Shown here piece after piece: positions 14,156-22,895 of a stretch of 26,056 bases of DNA. The translations under genes and the position numbers were made by a program. A model generated the notes under the pieces. The model saw nothing but the letters and a program-made list of their open reading frames with translations. It ran no database searches and had not been told where the DNA came from. Position 1 is the first letter of the stretch; every line of letters starts with the position of its first letter. The DNA is from a virus: positions 1-26,056 of IMG/VR virus record IMGVR_UViG_3300037041_000888. The stretch is one strand, 5' to 3'.

Positions 14156-15037
14156 CTACTTGGGTTTTTGCTTCACGGGTATCGCCGTATGTCGGCAGTT
14201 GAACCCTCCCCGTTTTGCCATAAAGTTCTCCTTTGTAGTGTTCGGCATCATACCACCCCACGGATGCGATTTGCCCCCGTAGTTATCGACCTTCTTGGCC
14301 GCTTGGTTATCGTATGCTAACTTGATTTCCTTGCTTAAATCATCCCAAGCAATAAACCCGTTGAGGTCTTTAACCCATCGTGTACATTGGCCTCGGCTAT
14401 CTTCAAGGAGTGAACCGATGTAGCGCACGCCAGCCGTATCAACGGCCGATGCTACACTATGGAATTGTTGTCCTTGCAATTGCCCGATGCTATCACGGGC
14501 AATTTGCGTAGTGTAGGATTGCAGTTTACCCGACTTATCGGCATTGCCTTTAATAAAGTCGGTGAGGTTCTTTTTCGCCCGTTCAATTGAACCGCCGTAA
14601 CTGATGGACTCATCGAGTATGCGGAGTATTGGCGTTTCAAAGTCGGTACGGATACCGCTATTTAGTAGGCTCTCTGCGGTTACTTGCTTCCACTTTTGCT
14701 CCACTTGTGAGAGTTGCAAAGGTGGTACATCGAACCCGCCGATGTTCTTTAGTAGGTTGCTTGAGTTTATGGTTATCTTGCCGTAGTCGGCGATTAAAAC
14801 TTGCACTTGTTGTTGATACCCACCGCTTGTAAGTCCTCGGCGTATGGCGTTCACAAAATTAAGGAACTGCTCGTTTGATAACGTGGCAACATCGAAACGC
14901 CCACCGGCGGAGTTGATGCCATCTAACACACGAAAAACCTCATCGAGTACCTTTGTTTCTATATCGGGCATTTTGCCCTCTATTTGCTTTACAAGGTCTC
15001 GCTTAAATTTATCGTTATCGCTTAAAAAATTAGGCAT
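14156..15037 (-). CDS. MuF-like minor head protein (SPP1 gp7 / Mu F family)
   Basis: The 293-residue protein shows the C-terminal pattern of the Mu F/SPP1 gp7 family: SRGQCTRW, a following helix, then GGKSHPWGGMMP and the closing motif GGFNCRHTAIPV. In this family two conserved Cys and a His build a small, probably metal-bound domain. The first 200 residues are helical. MuF proteins are minor head components carried in the capsid next to the portal. Its overlap of eight bases with the portal-like gene supports both names. Confidence 0.75.
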   Translation of the reverse strand: MPNFLSDNDKFKRDLVKQIEGKMPDIETKVLDEVFRVLDGINSAGGRFDVATLSNEQFLNFVNAIRRGLTSGGYQQQVQVLIADYGKITINSSNLLKNIGGFDVPPLQLSQVEQKWKQVTAESLLNSGIRTDFETPILRILDESISYGGSIERAKKNLTDFIKGNADKSGKLQSYTTQIARDSIGQLQGQQFHSVASAVDTAGVRYIGSLLEDSRGQCTRWVKDLNGFIAWDDLSKEIKLAYDNQAAKKVDNYGGKSHPWGGMMPNTTKENFMAKRGGFNCRHTAIPVKQKPK

Positions 15038-16697
15038 AGATTGTTGGTGGGACCATCGCCTCGGCTTCGGTCATTAAGCGTTCAATTAGTGTATTTATTT
15101 CGGCATCAACGAACGCTTGTTGTGTCATCTGCTTGGCAATATTCACAAGGATTTTATAACCCTTTTCGTGAATGATTTTATCGGTGTCGGTATAAATACC
15201 CGAAAGATATTTAAGGCGTAGCGCATCGCCGGATATGCCGTAAAGCACATCTGCAAAATAAAGTACATCCGATATTTTCTTTTGTAACGGGTCATCACGA
15301 AATATTTTCGTGTTCACCATGTAGTTAATTTCACCGAGCGTTTGGGCATCGTCCGTTTTCGCTTGTAGTCCCGCCATCTCGTTAACCAAGTCGCTATCCG
15401 ACATGAGGTCGAACTGCTTTGGCATTACGATAGTAACCGGTACGGGAACTCCGTTCGGGTTTAAGTACATAGCAACGTAGCGCAAACCTTTTGCGTACTG
15501 CTCGAAAACGAAATTTGATATTGATTGTAAAAAATAATATTGGTCTTTTCTATCTTCTTTTTTCGCTTCGCCCGACTGAACCCCGCCGTTAACTTGGCGT
15601 AGGTATAACGATTGTTCAACACGCTCGTAGAATATCTGCCACCGCTTCATGTGGAACTCGGGAATACCAATATCGGGCGTTATAAACTTAGCGTAATCGG
15701 GCATATTACCGCCGTTTTTAATCATCGTTTCCTCGGAAATGGTGATGTAATCGCCTGGGTTATTAGTAATGTACCCTCGCCCGTTACAATCACCACAAGT
15801 TACCAAGCAACTCATCGGATCGTGTGGCGTTGTGCAATTCGGGTCGGTTATTTTCTTTTGCCCCATACAACGAGGACAACTCGATTCTACTTGCTGAACT
15901 TTCGGGTACGAATAGTGTTTGGTAACCGCTTCGTCATCATTCATGTTGCGAACAAGTAAGTCGCTCCAAAATTGATAAGGTTGGGTGTACGAGTTCTCAA
16001 CATCCCACACTGGCAACTTGCCGAAGTTGTGTATGTATTCAATCATCGTGCCCTTGCGCATATCAATCTCGTACTGCGCCTCGGCGTTAATAAAGAAAAT
16101 ACGCCCTTCGTATTTAAACGCAAAGGACTCGTAATCGTACATCAATACATCATCGGCCTCGATACATACAATCTCGGGTTTCGCCGTTTCATTGGCTTCA
16201 ACTTCGCCTTCGTGAATAACGGCCATAAACCCCTTAGGGTTCTCCATTACAAACTCCAAAATATCATCCAAGGTATCGACTGCGGACTCCTCGGCCAACC
16301 ACATCATCGTATTGTCATCTGCTTGGATGGAGTAGTTATTGGGTTGGAGAATAGCACCTTTGCAAAGATGCAAGAACTTATCAAACAACTCTTTTGATAC
16401 GGGCGAATATACCGACAATCGCCAGTTATAGTGCCCACTTGCCTCATTTGGGTGGCGGTTCAATAAACGAGTAGCGAATAAATCTCGATACTTCGGCTTA
16501 AACGTTTCGGGCGTAACCAACATATTATTTACATAATATTGAGGGCGTGCGCCTTCCGAATGTATTTTTATAGCGTTCGCCGCCTCAATTGCTTGGGCGT
16601 GATGCTCGGGCAAAGGGAGTTTGTTCTTGTTCTTGTATTTCGATACAAAGGTGCTTAATTCCACAACTGAAAATTTAGGGGTTACTGAAACAACCAA
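15030..16697 (-). CDS. Probable portal protein with an inserted zinc-knuckle pair
   Basis: This 555-residue protein is the portal candidate by size, by position just upstream of the MuF gene, and by general pattern, with a mixed N-terminal domain and long helices in the C-terminal 100 residues. An insertion at residues 274-308 has C274PRC277 and C301GDC304 with glycines (CxxCxG...CxxCxGxG), like half of a DnaJ-type zinc domain, plus Cys288 and Cys297 between. The portal forms the twelve-fold ring through which DNA enters. No ATG exists near the start: the reading frame opens at TTG 16697, overlapping the previous gene by 16 bases, and a GTG at 16664 is possible. Another head protein is the alternative. 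Confidence 0.6.
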   Translation of the reverse strand: MVVSVTPKFSVVELSTFVSKYKNKNKLPLPEHHAQAIEAANAIKIHSEGARPQYYVNNMLVTPETFKPKYRDLFATRLLNRHPNEASGHYNWRLSVYSPVSKELFDKFLHLCKGAILQPNNYSIQADDNTMMWLAEESAVDTLDDILEFVMENPKGFMAVIHEGEVEANETAKPEIVCIEADDVLMYDYESFAFKYEGRIFFINAEAQYEIDMRKGTMIEYIHNFGKLPVWDVENSYTQPYQFWSDLLVRNMNDDEAVTKHYSYPKVQQVESSCPRCMGQKKITDPNCTTPHDPMSCLVTCGDCNGRGYITNNPGDYITISEETMIKNGGNMPDYAKFITPDIGIPEFHMKRWQIFYERVEQSLYLRQVNGGVQSGEAKKEDRKDQYYFLQSISNFVFEQYAKGLRYVAMYLNPNGVPVPVTIVMPKQFDLMSDSDLVNEMAGLQAKTDDAQTLGEINYMVNTKIFRDDPLQKKISDVLYFADVLYGISGDALRLKYLSGIYTDTDKIIHEKGYKILVNIAKQMTQQAFVDAEINTLIERLMTEAEAMVPPTIYA

Positions 16698-17329
16698 CCG
16701 AGGGTACTAATACCATTGGCGGCCACGATGTCCAAGTACGGCAAAGTCCAATCTACGGGATCACCCATGAAGGTAATCGAGTAATTTTTGAACTCAACTC
16801 GTTGGCCATCAACCTCGGTATCGAACCCGGTAAAGAATTGAACCGAATACTGCATGAACGTGCCGTTGGTATTCAAGAACAAGTACACTTTACCATCACA
16901 AGTTACATAACCACGGATGGCAACGGCCTTGTTTTTAACGATGTTCTTAAAGAACTCACGGTCTTCGTAAGGGGCGGCGGCACCGGCTGAATCAACGTCA
17001 AATGCGTTGAAATCCTTGCCAGTTAATTGGCGGCTTACGTTGATAGTGGCGGGTGGTCTGCAAGTACCTTTGTACTGCTTGGTTGTGCTTGTTGGGTCTG
17101 CCCATTGCAAGTCTGCCAATTCAGGCGTAGCGGTAATATCGCCCGCCGTGATGGCGGCCGCTACGGCGGTGGCTAATGCGTTGGCATCATACGCACCGGT
17201 TGGAAAATCAAAATCGCACTTGGCGAGCAAAAGGCGCACGGGTACTTCCGAGCGTTGGTACACTTCACATTGGTCGGTCTTTGGTAATGTAATCGAACCG
17301 ACACAAGTGGCGTTACAAGTAGAAAACAT
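16682..17329 (-). CDS. Probable virion structural protein, Cys-rich N-terminus
   Basis: This 215-residue protein starts MFSTCNATCVGSITLPKTD and has six cysteines. An alanine-rich helix (ANALATAVAAAITAG) is followed by a strand-rich half ending YLDIVAANGISTLGWLFQ. Size and composition would suit a major tail protein or a head/tail connector, but it lies between a distal tail candidate and the portal, an unusual place. I do not recognise a family. Confidence 0.58.
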   Translation of the reverse strand: MFSTCNATCVGSITLPKTDQCEVYQRSEVPVRLLLAKCDFDFPTGAYDANALATAVAAAITAGDITATPELADLQWADPTSTTKQYKGTCRPPATINVSRQLTGKDFNAFDVDSAGAAAPYEDREFFKNIVKNKAVAIRGYVTCDGKVYLFLNTNGTFMQYSVQFFTGFDTEVDGQRVEFKNYSITFMGDPVDWTLPYLDIVAANGISTLGWLFQ

Positions 17330-17383
17330 AGTTTAAATGTTTAGGGGTTTAGAAAATGGGTTTATTCGACTTTGCACACCGAA

Positions 17384-18472
17384 TTAGCAACCATAAATCA
17401 ATAAGCACCTACACGAAGTCAAAGGTACATCAAGGTATTGATATTGATAGCCGGGTATATCCACACCCACAAATAATTGGTCGGTATCTGCCGTTTGTAG
17501 TTCTTGGTTATCTACCCGAAACGAGTTAGCCAATACCACACCCTCGGCTTCGGCAGCGAACCAACTCGGTACGGGGTCGCTATTAAGGCGGTATGCTTGT
17601 TGCCTTTCACCACGCACGGCGAAACACTTATCGTTAAATGTTTTCTTTACTCGGCTTGCCACTTGGTTAAGTACGGCGGGTATTCGTAGGAATAAGCGGT
17701 TTAAATCGGCTACTGCGGGACTCATTGAACCACTATGCACATATCCGTTACAATCGGTAACACCCGCCGAATAAACGCCCGATAATCGCACGCTATCATC
17801 GCAAGTTCGGTTAACCCGAAACGGCTTGGTGTAGTAATCTTTTGTTGCGCCCGAACCCGCAAAAACAACGGTTAATTTTACCCGCCAACAATTGAAATTC
17901 TCGTGCGGGCAAGTGCTACCCGTGTACGGATAACCGGGCGTTACCGATACCCCATCTAAAAAGGCTTGTAACGTTAACCCCGGCATACGATACGGAAAAA
18001 CCAATCGGCCGGGGCGTATTTCTTGAAATATAGCGGGGGTTTCATCTACGCCGTAGGTGAACCCACCATCGGCACCCGTAAATGCGTTGTTTATTACGAG
18101 GTACTGGCCAACGTTGACATCGACAAAGGCGTGGTTATAATTGAACCCGAACTCATCCTTGAAAGGCACGGGAAAGTACAATTGATATTGCGCCGTTTTG
18201 GTCGGCGCATCAAGGTATCTCCCAAACATAAATTTACCGCCGAGCGCATCGCCTAAATTACAAAGGGTGGTTGTGCCTATTTCGTCAACGATTGATAGGC
18301 GCACATTTGCGCCGATAGGCAACGCCCCGCCGTTTGCGCTTACAAGGTGATACGGCAGTTGAAAACGTAACGCCATCATATCCGTGCGGTCAACGGGCAT
18401 ATAAAACGGCGCATCTACTCCGCAAAGGTCGCAGTTGGCTTGTATGTTGGATTGCTCCCATAAGTTGTTCAT
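17384..18472 (-). CDS. Probable tail or baseplate protein, Cys-rich
   Basis: The 362-residue protein is strand-rich with several Cys-containing loops (NCDLCGVDAPFY at the N-terminus and SCRCLLIYGC at the very C-terminus). It begins one base after the stop of the 570-residue gene and shares its style, so both are likely parts of the distal tail. No enzymatic motif or repeat is visible. A receptor-binding or baseplate role is inferred from context. Confidence 0.58.
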   Translation of the reverse strand: MNNLWEQSNIQANCDLCGVDAPFYMPVDRTDMMALRFQLPYHLVSANGGALPIGANVRLSIVDEIGTTTLCNLGDALGGKFMFGRYLDAPTKTAQYQLYFPVPFKDEFGFNYNHAFVDVNVGQYLVINNAFTGADGGFTYGVDETPAIFQEIRPGRLVFPYRMPGLTLQAFLDGVSVTPGYPYTGSTCPHENFNCWRVKLTVVFAGSGATKDYYTKPFRVNRTCDDSVRLSGVYSAGVTDCNGYVHSGSMSPAVADLNRLFLRIPAVLNQVASRVKKTFNDKCFAVRGERQQAYRLNSDPVPSWFAAEAEGVVLANSFRVDNQELQTADTDQLFVGVDIPGYQYQYLDVPLTSCRCLLIYGC

Positions 18473-18473
18473 G

Positions 18474-20186
18474 TTAAATAAGGTTTCCTTTTACGTTAAT
18501 TGTTCGGTTGAAGTGGTCAAATTCTACGGAGTTAATCTCGCCTATATCGCCGTTCTTCATTACCACTTTTTGGTACAAGTTTAGTGCTGAAAATTCGCAA
18601 CAATATTGCAGTGTAAACTCAAACGCTATGTTCGTTTTCTTGCTCGGCGAGGGTACATCAATCTCGTGGTACTGCCATAGGTTTCCGTTGTTCGCCGCCG
18701 CCCCTAATGCCGGGTTGAAATTTTGATTAGGTGCGAAGGACATCGGCGAGTTGGAGTAGTAATATGTCGAAATAGGCGGGAATGTTTGCGCACCATCGTC
18801 TTGAAACTCGGGCAAACTTGAGTAATCGTTCCACGGCCAAGCGTTCGCCCTTGCATCTTGTATTGGCGAGGCGGGGTCATAAACGATAATCTTGGCTAAG
18901 TTATTCGTATCGGTAGTTGTTTTTAACGCCCGAACATATTGGCTTGTAGGAATTAATGTACTCGCATAAATATCGTCATAATATGGGTCTACTCCATCAA
19001 ACACAAAACTTGTACTACCAACCGATTCGATACGAACCTCAACGGGTTCGGTGTAGTTGGGGTTGGTTGATGGTTCGATAAACTCGCCATTGAAACGGCT
19101 TAATGATTCGTTACCCACCGCATCGATAGCATCCTTTTCGTATGCCATGTATATGCGCTTTATTTTACCCTCGCCATTCCAAGTGAAACACACGCCTTGA
19201 ATGAGTTTCTTTGCATCATCACCCGTGAAATCAAGAACGGGCGTAGTACCCCAAATTAAATCACCAATTAAATCTTTTCGGTGGAAAAATACTTTGTTGT
19301 TATGGATAAACCACCGAGCGTTCCAAACCTCTTTTATTTGGCTCAAAAAGGCGGTAAGTGTTTGCGATGGTTGGTTATTAGGGATATATGATTGAGTGCC
19401 GTTAACGGGTACTCCTTGCTTTGTGAATGAGGTTAAATAGGTGGCGTAATAATACGGGTTTGGTAAGGAGGGGTTTAGTGGGTTTTGTGTATCGTGGAAT
19501 ATTGGGTTTGTTGTTATGTCGGAGGCCAACCCGCACAAGGTACATACATTGGTTATGTAGGTAGAGATAAACGGCGAAGGCCACGCACGGAGGCACCCCG
19601 AAACCGAACCCGCAAATGTGCCGATATTCGGTATTGATGCGCCGAAAATCGCATTTATAATATTTATAACAAGGTTAAGAGGCGTTATAATTAAGTCAAC
19701 AATATTTGCCAAACTTAAAACAAACTCAAAAATCAATGTCGGCTTAAATACATCACAATACCGAAAACGAGGGTGAACGATTGCGCCAAATTGGTCGAAC
19801 ACATTGTTTGTATTATCGGCTATCGTGGTGTTTCGTATGCAGTCCAATTCGGGTTGGTAGGCTTGCATCTCGAACTCCATTATACAACCACTATCATCGC
19901 ACCACTTTAGGTTCTTATTGTCGATTTTAAATAGGTACACTTCGCCCGAACATACGTTATCGGTAATACGCACGCACATCGAATTTGAGTACATATTCGC
20001 ACCGCTAATGAGGTTGGCTTCCACGAATGTATAAGCATCTCCAAATAACTCGATGGTTCCCGTTTGTTCCTTCTGCGGGTCATTGTCGGTGTTGAGCGAG
20101 AGTTCACGAATAAGGCGGGTAATGTTTACCCATTTCGTATAGTCCACCCATCCGCCCGTGCAATTCAGTTGTAATTCTATCGTCAT
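18474..20186 (-). CDS. Probable distal tail / baseplate hub protein
   Basis: This 570-residue protein follows the tape measure gene with a four-base overlap, the usual place of distal tail and hub (tail-associated) proteins. The N-terminus (MTIELQLNCTGGWVDYTKWV) and the C-terminus (KNGDIGEINSVEFDHFNRTI) have the strand-turn-strand look of hub proteins. Between residues about 150 and 205 there is a hydrophobic stretch (FVLSLANIVDLIITPLNLVI) that could insert in the host membrane or pack inside the tail. Thirteen cysteines are present. The function is by context. Confidence 0.62.
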   Translation of the reverse strand: MTIELQLNCTGGWVDYTKWVNITRLIRELSLNTDNDPQKEQTGTIELFGDAYTFVEANLISGANMYSNSMCVRITDNVCSGEVYLFKIDNKNLKWCDDSGCIMEFEMQAYQPELDCIRNTTIADNTNNVFDQFGAIVHPRFRYCDVFKPTLIFEFVLSLANIVDLIITPLNLVINIINAIFGASIPNIGTFAGSVSGCLRAWPSPFISTYITNVCTLCGLASDITTNPIFHDTQNPLNPSLPNPYYYATYLTSFTKQGVPVNGTQSYIPNNQPSQTLTAFLSQIKEVWNARWFIHNNKVFFHRKDLIGDLIWGTTPVLDFTGDDAKKLIQGVCFTWNGEGKIKRIYMAYEKDAIDAVGNESLSRFNGEFIEPSTNPNYTEPVEVRIESVGSTSFVFDGVDPYYDDIYASTLIPTSQYVRALKTTTDTNNLAKIIVYDPASPIQDARANAWPWNDYSSLPEFQDDGAQTFPPISTYYYSNSPMSFAPNQNFNPALGAAANNGNLWQYHEIDVPSPSKKTNIAFEFTLQYCCEFSALNLYQKVVMKNGDIGEINSVEFDHFNRTINVKGNLI

Positions 20187-22864
20187 CTTAATTTTTTGTT
20201 TATTTCAATCCGCCCGAGTTGTGTGGCGATTACGTTACCGAACCCGTTGGAGTCGAATGTGTTGGTAATGCTTACCTCACGCTGGCTCAAACGCTCGTTG
20301 ATTGCGCTTAGTTGGTACACGATGCTATCGGTCTGCATCTGATTTTTGATGCTGATGTGGTCATCGACTAACTTCGTGGTGTCTAACCCGTTGCGGGTAA
20401 CGTAAAATTGCCCATCGTCAAGTTTCTTAACCACCATATCCCGTTTGTGTAACCCTTCAAATAGGTCTCGATGTTTGCTCGTCAATTCCTCATCCATTAC
20501 GAACTCCTTTTTGTGGTACACATACGGCCGTGCGCCGAGTGTGGTACTCACGTTATCGGGGTTACCATCGCCAGTGTAACCACCTTCACGGAAGGCGGGA
20601 ATATCTGCCGTAGCACCACGAACGGCGGCGATAGATGCGGCGAGTCCCGCAATGATAGCGATAACGTTTGCGGCGATACCGGCGGGGCCGAGTGCTGAAC
20701 TTGATGTGATGGCCTTAATCGCTTGGCTAATTGCCACCGCTTGGTTTGCTACGATAACAGCCGCATCGATTGTCCTTTGTGCACGCTCGTACTTTTGGCG
20801 TTTTTCGATTAACTCATTCAGTCTATCTTCTTCAATCTTCAAAGAACTGCCAGCACTATCCCGAGCGGCGGCGATTCGTTCCTCTTGTAATCCGATTAAC
20901 CTATCGTTCTTTTCTTGCTCGATGCTTATAAGGCTTTGGGCGGCTTGTGCTGCGGCCATCGTTGCATCGAATAAATCTTGGCGTTCTTGCGCCTTTCGTG
21001 CCTTGTCCTCCTCTTGTTTTTTGATTGCATCTTGAGCATCGGCCACACGTGTTGCCATCGCTTGGTATGCGGTATTTTTGGTTAGGTCTACTTTCTCTTT
21101 TTCGGCTTTTTTCGTACCCTCTAAACTCACCGAACCGAGGCTATCCATCTCGAACTCATGTTTGCGTTGGAGGTGCAATAACGCATCAAGGTAATTCTCA
21201 CGGGCAAGCATCTGCAATTTATAATTCCCCTCGGCCATTCCCATCTGCTCATCGTAACGGCGGGTTAGTGCCATCATTTCTTTCTCATCGGCAGTAAGTA
21301 GGAACTCGTCTAACTTTAGTCGGTCGGCCTCTAACTGCTTGATTAAATCGTTTTCGATTTGCTTTTTCTTATCGGCTTGTTCCTTGGCGTGGTTCGTAGA
21401 CTTCTTACCCGCTTCCTTTTCTGCGTTGGCTTTATCCTCGGCGTTACGCTTTGCCGTTATCGTTGCCTCCTCGCCTTGTCGCTTACCTCGGTTGTTGGAT
21501 TCGTCAATCAATGCACGCATCTCGGCCTCTTGACGTGCCATGAAATCCCGGTCGGCTTTTATTTTGCGGTTATTCTCGTTGATTTCTAACCGCCCGATGT
21601 ATTGCAAACCGCTTTTGGCGTTCTCGGCTTCGAGTTTCCAAATTCGGTCTTGTGCATCCTTGCGGTTTTGTATCTTGGTAGCAAGTAGCGATTTTTCAAA
21701 CTCCAACTCCTTGTCGCTCATTGCCTTGTAAACATTCGTTTGCTCGGCTTGTATTTTCTTACTCGTTTCGCTTCGCTCCTCATCCTCGCTTTGCGACATC
21801 TTTTTGAGTAACCCAAGGAAACCCGCATACGCCCCTAAAAAGTAGTTTTGTAATTTGATGGTACTTGCGCCGACCGATTCCTCAAGGTCGGCGATTTGTT
21901 GGTTTAGCACTTTGCGCATACCATCCGATGAGTTCTTGACCGATTCCGCACTCCCCGCAATTTTCGGCCCTAATTCCTCGAAGATAACACCGAGGCGTTC
22001 CGTTGTGGTGTTGGCATCCTTGATTGTTAACCCTAACTGGCGTAACGTGGCACCGCCCCGCCCTTCCATGATGTTTATCATGGTTTCCGTTGCGCTCGGC
22101 ACATCAGTCCCCATTCGGGCGGCGAGGTCGATAATAACGGGGAGTAATTGGCTTATTTCGCTTTTCGATAACTTGCCGTAGGTGAGCATCTTTTCTTGTG
22201 CCGATACAATATCGTCATTATCAAGGTAGCCTATCTGCTTTGCGAGCATATCGGCCTCGGCGGTTAGTTCGTCGAAATACTGCTCTTGGCCTAAACCCTT
22301 GAGCGTGTTTTTAAAGCGTAGCGTGGTGTTTTCGGCATCGATGAACTCTTGGTTGGCTGAACTAACAAAGGAGGATATACCGCTAACAAGCGACTCCAAA
22401 CCGAGCGAACCAACACCCAAGCCTAAACCGCCCATAATGGATTGGCCGATGTTACCGAATGAACCCACAAGGCCACCCGCCGACTTCTCGGTGGTCTTGA
22501 TTTGTTGCTCAAGTTTTTTGAACTCGGAAAGTAGTCGGCTCGCTTGTTTCGGATCGGTTGAATCGGCGATTGCTTTGGCGAGTTGCTTCTGCTTGTTGAT
22601 TAAATCGAGCGTTGCTTTCGCCGAGTTGTCGGTGGCTTTGGTGAGCGAGTCGATGGCCTTCTTGTTGGCCTCCATCGCCTTATTTAGTTCCTTCACCTTT
22701 GCCGGGTTATCGGTCTTTGCCCGTTGTTGCTCCAAGCGTTGCCCTTTGCGGATTAATTCCGTGAGCGCATCGTCTTGCTTGTCGATTGCCTTGTTTAGTT
22801 TGTCGAGTTCGGCTTGGTTCGTTTGCCACGATACCTTGGCGATTAAATCGAGTATCTCTGCCAT
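20183..22864 (-). CDS. Tail tape measure protein
   Basis: This 893-residue protein is almost entirely helical and coiled-coil, rich in lysine, glutamate, glutamine and alanine. It has two hydrophobic Gly/Ala patches (about residues 129-170, SIMGGLGLGVGSLGLESLVSG, and about 720-750, AGIAANVIAIIAGLAASIAA). These are typical of tape measure proteins, which fix tail length and help DNA entry. It contains no cysteine at all. Gene order also fits: two overlapping chaperone frames precede it and a hub-like gene follows. At about 1.5 angstroms per residue the tail would be roughly 130 nm long; this is an estimate from the family rule. Long tail, no sheath gene seen: siphovirus-like. Confidence 0.85.
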   Translation of the reverse strand: MAEILDLIAKVSWQTNQAELDKLNKAIDKQDDALTELIRKGQRLEQQRAKTDNPAKVKELNKAMEANKKAIDSLTKATDNSAKATLDLINKQKQLAKAIADSTDPKQASRLLSEFKKLEQQIKTTEKSAGGLVGSFGNIGQSIMGGLGLGVGSLGLESLVSGISSFVSSANQEFIDAENTTLRFKNTLKGLGQEQYFDELTAEADMLAKQIGYLDNDDIVSAQEKMLTYGKLSKSEISQLLPVIIDLAARMGTDVPSATETMINIMEGRGGATLRQLGLTIKDANTTTERLGVIFEELGPKIAGSAESVKNSSDGMRKVLNQQIADLEESVGASTIKLQNYFLGAYAGFLGLLKKMSQSEDEERSETSKKIQAEQTNVYKAMSDKELEFEKSLLATKIQNRKDAQDRIWKLEAENAKSGLQYIGRLEINENNRKIKADRDFMARQEAEMRALIDESNNRGKRQGEEATITAKRNAEDKANAEKEAGKKSTNHAKEQADKKKQIENDLIKQLEADRLKLDEFLLTADEKEMMALTRRYDEQMGMAEGNYKLQMLARENYLDALLHLQRKHEFEMDSLGSVSLEGTKKAEKEKVDLTKNTAYQAMATRVADAQDAIKKQEEDKARKAQERQDLFDATMAAAQAAQSLISIEQEKNDRLIGLQEERIAAARDSAGSSLKIEEDRLNELIEKRQKYERAQRTIDAAVIVANQAVAISQAIKAITSSSALGPAGIAANVIAIIAGLAASIAAVRGATADIPAFREGGYTGDGNPDNVSTTLGARPYVYHKKEFVMDEELTSKHRDLFEGLHKRDMVVKKLDDGQFYVTRNGLDTTKLVDDHISIKNQMQTDSIVYQLSAINERLSQREVSITNTFDSNGFGNVIATQLGRIEINKKLR

Positions 22865-22870
22865 AACACA

Positions 22871-22895
22871 AAAATAGGGCGCAATGCCCTATTTT
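22871..22895 (-). promoter_or_regulatory. Perfect 10-bp hairpin directly before the tape measure start
   Basis: On the minus strand AAAATAGGGC, loop ATTGC and GCCCTATTTT form a perfect 10-bp stem, followed by TG TGTT and then ATG at 22864. It overlaps the stop codon of the frameshifted chaperone and ends about seven bases before the tape measure start. It could be a weak terminator (GC core then TATTTTT) or a translation block that keeps the tape measure at low copy number. It may also stabilise the upstream mRNA end. Confidence 0.65.

Noticed and set aside
14082-14261. Longer N-terminus of the 89-residue protein starting at 14261
   Set aside because: This stretch lies in another frame of the MuF gene and the gap. 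The ATG at 14081 lies right after a -7 element and gives a compact protein beginning MAKATK.
14452-14640. Short minus-strand frame inside the MuF gene
   Set aside because: It is fully contained in a recognised gene in another frame, with no start signal or coupling.
22869-22876. TATTTTTG as a promoter before the tape measure gene
   Set aside because: It matches TAnnTTTG only because of the T-rich stem arm and lies five bases before the ATG, too close for a normal leader.
22299-22877. Plus-strand open frame of 192 codons over the start of the tape measure gene
   Set aside because: It is an antisense shadow of a coiled-coil gene. Its translation is low in variety (Ser, Leu, Phe, Ala) and no gene in the window is on the plus strand.
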